A stretch of DNA of 64,000 nucleotides from NCBI RefSeq assembly GCF_963924675.1, contig NC_089222.1:6020501-6084500 (forward strand), in the 5' to 3' direction. The translations under genes and the position numbers were made by a program. The stretch comes from Phocoena phocoena (taxonomy: Eukaryota; Chordata; Mammalia; Artiodactyla; Phocoenidae). Numbering within the stretch: the stretch's first letter is position 1; every line of letters begins with the position of its first letter. Below are positions 56,008 to 64,000 of the stretch, in pieces. The notes below the pieces were generated by a model. The model searched no databases, was not told where the DNA came from, and was given only the letters and a program-made list of their open reading frames with translations.

Positions 56008-56208
56008 TGGTCAGCAAACTTTTTCTGTAAAAGGTCAGAGAGCAAATATTTTGGGCTTTGTGGGCCATATGGTTTCTGTTGCAGCTATTCAACATTGTCC
56101 TTGCAGCAAAAGAAGCCGTAGGCCACATGGCATAGACGGATGTGATCCTGTTCCCGGACAAATTTATTTACAAAAGCAGGTGGCAGGCCAGGTGTGGCCT
56201 GCTGATGT
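56008..56208 (+). mobile_element. MER20 hAT-Charlie element
   Basis: GGTCAGCAAACTTTTTCTGTAAAAGGTCAGA, TTTTGGGCTTTGTGGGCCATATGGT and ATTTATTTACAAAAGCAGGTGGCAGGCC are diagnostic MER20 segments. Confidence 0.92.
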
Positions 56209-56966
56209 AGATAAAAGTGTTACTGTATCACTCAAATGAGTGAGTTTGAAGAGAACTCAGTAATCATGAAGTTCAACCTCATTTTTGTAGGTGATGAGAA
56301 AACAGAAGTATAAAGAAAGTCAAAGACTTTCTCAAAACCATAGATCTTGCTAGAACTGGAAAAAGACGCCGTGTTTCCTTGATCTTATTCTAGGTCTCTA
56401 ACCATTGAACCTTAATGTTCTATTTTGAAAGACCTCAACTGTCACCTTAATGCTCATAGAGCTATACTATGTGACAGGCCATGGCCTGGACCTGCCATTG
56501 ACCTGATAACATGGGAGGAAATAGAATATGGAAGGGAAGAAAGTCATGGTAGCACAGCAAAGAATTCCCTTCTATGACAGTAGGTAAATATTAAGGCTGA
56601 TAGGGCTCCCCCCTTAGCCTAAAGGCATAAAGTCCATGGCTCCAGCTTCCTTTATCCTGGTGGGTTCCTCACTCCATGTGGATGCAGTTAAACACTCGTG
56701 TTGTTAGAACATTCTTGTGGATCTAAGGAGACCCTTGGAAGGAGGGACCTATCATGCCCTTGACTCTGCATCTCATGGCCTATTTACATTGTGTTTTTGA
56801 GTAGAAAATGAAAGCAAATTTTGGCCTGGGTGTACATCTTCATTCATTCCAGTTTTAGAACCTGGACCTACTCTTTCTGGTCTAACACAGCTCAAACGTT
56901 TGTTATCCAAGTAGCAGTTTCACAGGCTTGCTTATAATTTATGTTTAATTTAAATCCATCTTTCGT
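56209..56966. other. MIR-like at 56,240-56,420, rest unassigned
   Basis: AAGTTCAACCTCATTTTTGTAGGTGATGAGAAAACAGAAG and CAAAACCATAGATCTTGC fit MIR. No gene was recognised. Confidence 0.4.
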
Positions 56967-56975
56967 AAGAATATA

Positions 56976-57097
56976 TATATATTTTTTCTGCCACGCTGCG
57001 GGGCGTGTGGGATATTAGCTCCCTGACCAGGGATCAAATCTGCACCTCCTGCATTGGAAGTGTGGAGTCTTAACCACTGGATCACCAGGGAAGTCCC
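56976..57097 (-). mobile_element. Short tRNA-Glu SINE (Bov-tA/CHRS-like)
   Basis: GTGTGGGATATTAGCTCCCTGACCAGGGATCAAATCTG...TTAACCACTGGATCACCAGGGAAGTCCC, minus orientation, no long body. Duplication AAGAATA at about 56,967-56,973 and 57,098-57,104. Confidence 0.85.
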
Positions 57098-57104
57098 AAG
57101 AATA

Positions 57105-57902
57105 ACCTTGAGATAAGCAAAATTCTGAATGCCTCCCCAAATGGGTAGTGTTCCATTTTCATTCACAGATAATATTTAAATTATAGTTTACTTTTTTAAA
57201 TAGAATTTTTCATGGAGCTTATGAAAAATGGCTGAGTTTTATGAAGTAGAGAGGGAAGGAGTATTAGTATGTAACTGACGAATCAGCTTTGAGAGATGTT
57301 CCCAGAAAGTAGAAGACACAGAGAGAGCAACAAATGGTGTAGAGAAGTGCTCAGAGAATCGGGAGGAAAGGAAAATGGATCTTAGAAGAGTATCTTGGAT
57401 ACACACCTTTCTTTTTTAGAGAGAGACATTTATTTATGTCTGAACACTAAATGGAAGGGGCCAGTAGAAAAGTAGCAGATTCATACCTAGCATGTATTGA
57501 GTATATCGAGAGCTTTCAGCTCAGATTTCTGTCCTGCATACTTTCATCTGTAATAGCCCCTTGTGCGTAGAGATGGTTAAATAATCTTTGGATATTCAGT
57601 ACATACCATACTATAAGGCACAGAGTATGTATTTGTTAAATATTAATTAAGCTAAAAAGACCAGGCCGTTTACAAAGAAAGTGAGAGAATGATATGGACA
57701 AGAGTGAGTTATACCAACATAACAGTGACTAATTTCCAAGTATTCTAGCTCTGTACATTGGCTATTTCAATGTCTTTGTTTTGTGGTATCAAGCTTTTAT
57801 AGTATTTAGTTATTGGGCTTCAGCAAAAACTACTCAAGTTTACAAATGATGGAAAGATAACAAAACAAGGAAGGGCAGTTTCTAAGCAAGGCAGCATGCA
57901 GG
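57105..57902. other. Unique sequence, no gene recognised
   Basis: Nothing recognised. Confidence 0.35.
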
Positions 57903-57915
57903 AGCACATACTTTA

Positions 57916-58122
57916 TTCTTTTTTAATTTTTTATTGAATATAATGGATTTACAGTGTTGTGTTAGTTTCAGGTTACGGCAAAGTGATTCAGTTACATTTG
58001 TGTATGTGTGTGTGTGTGTATATATATATATATTCTTTTTCAGATTCTTTTCCTATATAGGTTATTACAAAATATAAGTATAGTTCCCTGTGCTATACAG
58101 TAAGTCCTTGTTGTTTTTCTAT
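57916..58122 (-). mobile_element. 5'-truncated L1, 3' UTR only
   Basis: ATTTTTTATTGAATATAATGGATTTACAGTG, a (TG)n(TA)n stretch at 57,997-58,032, and ATAGTTCCCTGTGCTATACAGTAAG. Duplication AGCACATACTTTA (57,903-57,915) and AGCATATACTTTA (58,123-58,135), one mismatch. Confidence 0.9.
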
Positions 58123-58135
58123 AGCATATACTTTA

Positions 58136-60326
58136 AAACACATATACATGCATAACACATGTATATGCACATATTTATGTGTGTCTGTATATATGTATCT
58201 ACACACATATTCAAACATTGACAATTTCTTTTTTAAAAGCCCAGTAAACATTGTTTTGCTTCCTACTATCTTTGTTTCCTTTACATTCTTTTCCTATTGC
58301 TTCATAATGAATTTCAGGCCTAAAAGTATTGCTGTGTTCTGTACTCTCAAAGCACTTCTCAAAGTAGAAAGGACAAGTAGCTACAGCCGTTTATATTCAA
58401 CTTATTCTTGAGTTAGCATCAATTTCCATTCACTCTACATTGATATTTTTGTAGTTTCTTTGTTTATCCATTGTAAAAATCACATTTCACACTTCTTTCC
58501 ATACAGTGAAAATTCAATCTGCACCTACACAGATCTTGAATTACTAAACTGCTGTGAAATTCTATGTTATCAAAACTAAGAGATTTTCTCTCATTTGTTT
58601 CTGTCTCTCTTGGAATTACTTAACTAGAAATTTCTGTAGAAATCATATATTCACCAAAGTATTTCTCAGAAAATAGAATATTCAAAGTGTCATTTGCTTT
58701 AATCACGTTTTATACTGTATGTAAAATTAAGCATGCACTAAGTGGAAATTACTTAAGATAATTACTTAAAAAGAACCTACATTCTACATTGCTACATTCT
58801 CTTCAGTGTTAATAGCTAACTTTCACCTACCATCTCCAGGTTTCCAAGTTATTAGAAAAATATTTCAACCAAATTTTAACAAGAAGTTTCTATGCTTGCA
58901 ACATTTTATGAGAAGTTCTGAGACAAATGATGTGTAGATGAGACAGAATTCCTATCCTGTGGCATCTCCAACTCATGTTCAGAAAGAGGCTGTGTCTTTT
59001 CTTTATTTAGTCAACTTGCTGTATGGAAAGTTAGTTGTTAAAGTCAGAGGATTCGCTGTCTGTACTTCCATGAGGCCAGGTCACCTCTGAGTTAATGTTC
59101 ATTATTAACTGGATGTAAACCTGGGATAGCTCTGGTCATCCCTAGGGCTCTCCTATCATCTTGCAGATATGAAGCTAGTGTGGGATCATTCCTCGCCTGT
59201 CCTTTTGAAATGCTACGAATCCCTACAAATATAAAAGGAAAAGGGAAGAAGAAGGTTGAGAAAATAGAACCTTTTCATTATGTCTGCTATTTAATTTCCA
59301 TCAGCATCGGTCTCATCTTAAAATCAACAAACATTTTAAAGTACACGTCACGTCCGTCCACTCTTCTGTAACCATTGAGTGAATTGGTCATTTGTACAGC
59401 ACGTTAGAAAAAAAGTGTCACGGAAAAAGTTAAGTTTTATTTCCAAATGTTGAAGTGCTTCAGAAAACGTCATTAGAATGATTTACAAAGTGTTCCTAAA
59501 TGGGTCATTCTTAATGACTTTCCACTCTTTAGTAGCAGGCAAATGAATGTGTTTTGAAGACTCTTCATTTGAATTATTACAGGCAGAGAAAGCTACTAGG
59601 GGTTTTCATTAAAGGTGCATAAAATATCCCCTCCCCACTAACACAAAGGTTTTTTCCACAGGAAACTAAAGCACTGTTTGTACCATGGTTTCAAGGCTGT
59701 CACTCATCACCATTATGTCTGTAATAAACCACTTCAGGCACATGTGTTATTTTCCCTTGAGCACTCTGGTCCTACATATTCAAGCTCAGTGTTTCAAGAT
59801 TACTAAACCACGTTATGTTAAGATTTGGGGTAAAACGTGGCTCTGTTTTTAGGAATGCTGTAATAAAATAGTTTGTTTTTCATAATAATAATACAGAAAC
59901 AATTTTAGTCTAGTTTGGTATTTAACCTTGCCAGGTATAAATATGAACTTGGATATCAAGTAGTGAAATACTTGATGAATGCTGTGGAAAATAGCTGTCA
60001 TATGTGACGAGATAAAAATACCTAATTTCCCCTGTTAGGTCACCAGCTTAACTTTTGAAAATAGTAACTTAGAGATTTCTTCAGCAAAAGTATCATGGTG
60101 TATATAAATAGCCTGTGTGTCATTAAGACCAATAAAAAAAAAAATTAAAAGGCACACACTGATTTAGAGTTACTGCTGAATAAGTCAGTGCCATAAAACT
60201 CTGATACAGTTGGATGGGTTTTGAGTTCCAACAGATAAAAACAAAATTAGGTTTGGTGTAATGCAAGTTTCAATACTATTTCACTTATTACCCTAGGAGG
60301 ACGGCTCTACTTTACGTATTTTACTT
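58136..60326. other. Repeat-poor presumed intron
   Basis: About 2.2 kb of AT-rich sequence in which I recognise no transposon and no exon. The region 59,400-60,150 is evenly composed and could be conserved non-coding DNA; this cannot be judged without other genomes. Confidence 0.4.
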
Positions 60327-60370
60327 AAAAGTCTATATTACAAAAAAAAAAAAAAAAAAGTCTATATTAC
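60327..60370 (+). mobile_element. Poly(A)-only insertion between duplicated target sites
   Basis: AAAAGTCTATATTAC occurs at 60,327-60,341 and again, identical, at 60,356-60,370, separated by 14 A residues. The site reads TT|AAAA, the L1 endonuclease preference. No element body is present. Confidence 0.8.
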
Positions 60371-62069
60371 ATTATAATGGACTAGACCTTTTTAAAAATG
60401 TTTTAAATTTTCTGAATTTTATTTAATTCCTTATTGTAGCTTTCTACTTCAAGTCAGCAGTTTTACTGTGTGAACCTTATCCAGTGAGGAGATGGACACA
60501 TTGTCTGCGTTCCTTTGAAGGGGAGGATTAGTCATATTCTTTCCTATTATTTAATTTAATCTAGATCAGTAATTTAGTGTATTTAATCTATAACAGTGCC
60601 AGATAGTGTTTTAAATAGAGTTGACTTGTTTTAGTGGACTCTGAATACTAAGTACATACACATTTGAGGATATTCAGAAAAGCCCAAAGTGAAAATATAA
60701 ATTATCCAAAAACCCACCACCCAGATATTCGTAGTATTTTCGTTTTGGCAGACAACACAAGGCTACTGCATTCCAGGCAAAATATGTGATAAGAGATTCT
60801 ATACACATTTACATAATACTGTTTACTAAAGGTTCACAGATTGACAAATTTAAACTTTTTTTTTTTTTTAATTTGCAAAGACATACATGTTTAAATCTGG
60901 AAAATGAAAGAAGAAAAAAAAGATCTTCCTCAGAAATAACTACAACACACTTTTGGGTTCGTTTTCTTGTGGTTTTACTTCTACACATATGTTTACATAT
61001 GTCAGAGACCCCCAGGAACACACCTGTGGTTGAACGAGTTGGGTTTATGACCTGGTGTAGTCAGGAAGAATATATTACTTGGGGAACTGTTGAGTAAGAC
61101 AGCATTAGAAAGGAGTAGAACAGTGCGTTAGAAAGGACTGATTATAGGATTTAGGCTTTGGTTGGGTGATTTGGAGGAGGGTTTAAACAACGAAGACTTT
61201 GCTTTGAATTGGGTGCTGTCAGGAAGCAGGGCTAATTCTATGATTATCTTAAGAAATGTTTCTAGAAGGAGGGAAGACCAGACAGAGACTGTTGCTGTAA
61301 TTGGTGAAGAAGCAACAGTCGCTCACATCAGCCAGGAGAGTGGCCATTTTTGCAGTTTGACACTATTCATTATTTGTCTGTGTTCAGACATTATGGAGTG
61401 ATCTTATTTTTGTCTGGAACCATCATGATTGTAGAGTGGCCTTATCTGATAACCGACGGTCTGTGAAATTATTTACGTTCCACAGGAGAACAAGCCCTAC
61501 CTGTGAGAGCCAGGTCAACTTGTAGCCATGCCAGGGCCCAGCTCCCGGATTGCAGGGGCTCTTTCTCATATATTATGGTCATATTTTATATTCATTATAA
61601 AGGATAATACTCTAGGAGAGCAGGAAACCTTTTCCATTTACTGTTGCCATTGCCAGTATCTAGAAATCTGCTTGGCTCACAGAAGCTGCTTAATATTTGT
61701 TGACTGGATGTATTGGTTATTTAACAAAAGATATGTGCTTACTATAGAGAATTTGATTAATGCAGAAGAGAATCATGAAGGAAATAAAACTTATGAGAAT
61801 TCTACTTCCCACTAGATAATGAGGATCCATCCTGGATCCTAGATGGTGGACTAGATAATTAGGGTCCATCCTACTAGGACAAATATGAAACTGGAAAAAA
61901 TCTGAGGGATTCAAGAATAATCAAAGAATGAAAGAATTATGAAACTTGGAGGAAAAGAAAGCCCAGGGGACCAAGTCTAGCCCTGGGGCCCCTTTTCCTG
62001 AGAAACATTTGGTTGTTCCAAAAGAAGAAGCTGAGGGGATGAGGGGTAAAAAGAGCTTTAACAAAAATT
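60371..62069. other. Mostly unique; L2 end at 61,600-61,710
   Basis: ATCTAGAAATCTGCTTGGCTCACAGAAGCTGCTTAATATTTGTTGACTGGATG is an L2 terminus. A local imperfect tandem (ACTAGATAAT...GGATCCATCC) lies at 61,811 and 61,849. Frames of 80-103 codons have no domain. Confidence 0.4.
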
Positions 62070-63150
62070 GGAGTCTCAGGAACTTTGAGTCCTCCAGGAC
62101 CAGACCCTAGAAGTAAATGCAAATCCAGAATTGACCAGTCCGCACAAATGCTAAAGACCAGCTTTGAATCTTCTCAATCCTGGACCGGACTGAGGTAATC
62201 TAGGGTGGCTAGGACTCTTGCCACCAGCCAGGTATAAAAGTAAAGTCTCTCTGTAGAGTGATAACATCCTATTAGACTTCATATAATGGCCACAGTTTTC
62301 CATGTGCAATATCCTACAGTCAGTCTAAAAATAGCCAGACAATGTGATGAAGAGCCAGGAGGAAACATAGCCAATAGGAATCCAGATAATGTAGTGATCA
62401 GGTACAACTCTAAAGCAATTCAGTCTATTTAAGGACATAAAACAGAAGGTTGTAATTTTGGTTAATGGAAAATCGTGAAATAAATCCAAATAAATGCAAT
62501 TAATGACTTTAAGAGTAAGAAGACACACGGGAAAGGAGAATTAGCGAATTGGAAGATGGTTTAGAATGTATCCAGAATGAAGCACAAAAAAAGGATACCA
62601 AAGACAGAAAAGAGAATAATAAATGTATGGAATACAGTAAATAGGTCTAACGAATATGTAATTGGAGTCTCAGGGGGAAAGATGTGACAGAATAGAGCAG
62701 AAGCAGTATTTGAAGAAATATTGGCTAGGAATTTCCCAAAATTTATAAAATACATTAAACCATAGATTCAAGGAGCACTAGGAAATCTAACCAAGAATTA
62801 CAAAGGAAAACCCGTAGATGCACTTTAAAAGCAGCCAGAGTAAAAAGACTGTCTTTAAAGGAGCAATAATAAACTTTCACCTGCCTTCTCAACAATGAAA
62901 TTGAAAACAATGGAATAACATCTTTGATGTTGTGAAATAAACTAGAATTATATTCTTGAGAAAATGTTTCAATTATTGTTGTCAAATAGTGACATTTTTA
63001 GACAAGCAAGTGGAGAGCTTTCATCACCAGAACACTCACACTGAAAAAATACTAGGGAATGTTTTTCAGGCAGGAGTAAAATGATATCGGGTACAGGATC
63101 ATTGGAGGTACAGGAGAATAAACATGAACTAAAGGAGAAATGAACAGCAG
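62070..63150 (+). mobile_element. Old L1M/HAL1 ORF1-region fragment
   Basis: CATAGATTCAAGGAGCACTAGGAAATC, TTTAAAAGCAGCCAGAGTAAAAAGAC, GGAGCAATAATAAACTTTCACCTGCCTTCTC and CAGGCAGGAGTAAAATGATATC follow the ORF1 3' half of L1M/HAL1. The frame is fully decayed. The first 400 bp are a weaker match. Confidence 0.65.
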
Positions 63151-63239
63151 TTAGGAAAAGTGTGAGTAAATTCCATTGGCTTTTCGAAATAGTAACGTAT
63201 TTAGGATTTCAAATATACACGTGATTTAAAGATATGATT

Positions 63240-63815
63240 TGTCAAGAGAATGAGAACAGCCAAAATATATGCAAAAGACGTATCTGATAAAGGACAATTA
63301 TCCAAAATATGCAGAGAACTCTTCACACTCCACAGTAAAAAAAAACCAAACCATTCTCTTAAAAAACGAGCCAAAGCCTTTAATAGACACCGCACCAAGG
63401 AAGATATACAGATGGCAAAAGAGATGCTCCACATCACTTGTCATCAGGAAATGCAAACTAAAACAATAAGATACCCCTGTACACCTATTAGAATGACCGG
63501 ATTGCAGAACACTGCCAACACCAAATGCTGGCGAGGATGTGAAGCAACGGGAACCCTCATCACGGCCGGTGGGAATGCAACACGGCGCAGCCACTTTGCG
63601 TGACACTTTGGCAGTTTCTTTGGTTACAAAAGTAAACGTACACTTACCATGTGATCCAACAATGGTGCTCCTTGGTGTTTATACAAAGGAGTTGAAAACC
63701 TATGTCCACACAGAAACCTGCACAGGAATATTTATAACAGCCTAATTCATAATTGCCAAAACTTGAAAGCAGCCAACATGTCCTTCAGTCGGGGAATTGA
63801 TGAATAAACTGCTGT
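63240..63815 (+). mobile_element. Old L1M ORF2 C-terminal fragment
   Basis: The translation shows NTKCWRGCEATGTLITAGG and, in another frame, PCDPTMVLLGVYTKELKTYVHTETCTGIFITA: the ORF2 C-terminal blocks of an older L1. The preceding KKRAKAFNRHRTKEDIQMAKE block agrees. The 117-codon frame (63,250-63,603) is the best preserved piece. It is not functional. Confidence 0.85.
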
Positions 63816-64000
63816 TCTGGGTAGATACCAAAGAGCATGATTATATGCATATTTATATATAAATAATTTGGAATCTTAATGGAGTTTAAATGTTCTAAAG
63901 TCCTTTCATTCTTAGGATTTGATAAGTAAATAATACTTCCCTAATCTCTGTGATAGGCACTAAACACGTAATAAAAGAATATTGAACTATACTATACTAT
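63816..64000. other. AT-rich window end
   Basis: Nothing recognised beyond a possible continuation of the L1M 3' side. Confidence 0.3.

Noticed and set aside
1..64000. Bacterial-type systems, CRISPR arrays, operons
   Set aside because: The window is mammalian nuclear DNA; repeats are SINE/LINE/LTR/DNA transposons and no prokaryotic gene structure is present.

Overview
The window is nuclear DNA from a mammal, almost certainly a cetacean. Two things show this. First, it carries about seventeen tRNA-Glu-derived SINEs of the CHR (cetacean-hippo-ruminant) type, nine of them of the short CHR-2 form known from whales and dolphins. Second, its L1 copies end in the 3' UTR type seen in cetartiodactyls. 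There are no bacterial genes, rRNAs, tRNAs, CRISPR arrays or operons. Almost all longer open reading frames are transposon coding remnants or chance frames inside SINEs and GC-rich DNA.

The one candidate for a host gene is a CpG island at about 24.70-25.76 kb. It holds a GC box, a short plus-strand open frame with two in-frame ATGs (25,166 and 25,205) and a good splice donor (GTAAGT at 25,272). I read it as the first exon of a plus-strand gene with a very long first intron, since I see no second exon in the remaining 38.7 kb. I do not recognise the 22-35 residue N-terminus. A 370-bp purine (GA)n tract lies directly upstream of the island.

Layout. 0-3.7 kb: unique sequence and a 5'-truncated L1. 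3.68-9.02 kb: an L1 with both ends, on the minus strand, inserted into a MIR. It has a CpG-rich 5' UTR, an uninterrupted ORF1 and the ORF2 endonuclease region, but the reverse-transcriptase core is deleted. 9-24 kb: dense CHR SINEs, MER5A copies, MIR, L2, MER2/Tigger and L1 3' ends. 24.3-25.8 kb: GA tract and CpG island. 26-47 kb: presumed intron, largely unique, with scattered CHR elements, MLT1 LTRs, MIRs and a 200-bp direct duplication (35.3 and 44.5 kb). 47-58 kb: L1 3' ends, nested SINEs, MER5A, MER20, MER1-like elements. 58-62 kb: repeat-poor. 62-63.8 kb: old L1M/HAL1 pieces.

The most informative structures are retrotransposition footprints: nested elements that give a relative order of insertion, and two minimal target-primed events. 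One is a 35-bp L1 stub at 38.69 kb. The other is an insertion made only of poly(A) at 60.34 kb. Both are framed by 15-16 bp target-site duplications. I found no convincing undescribed gene system. Family names for repeats come from my recognition of consensus motifs and were not checked against a database.
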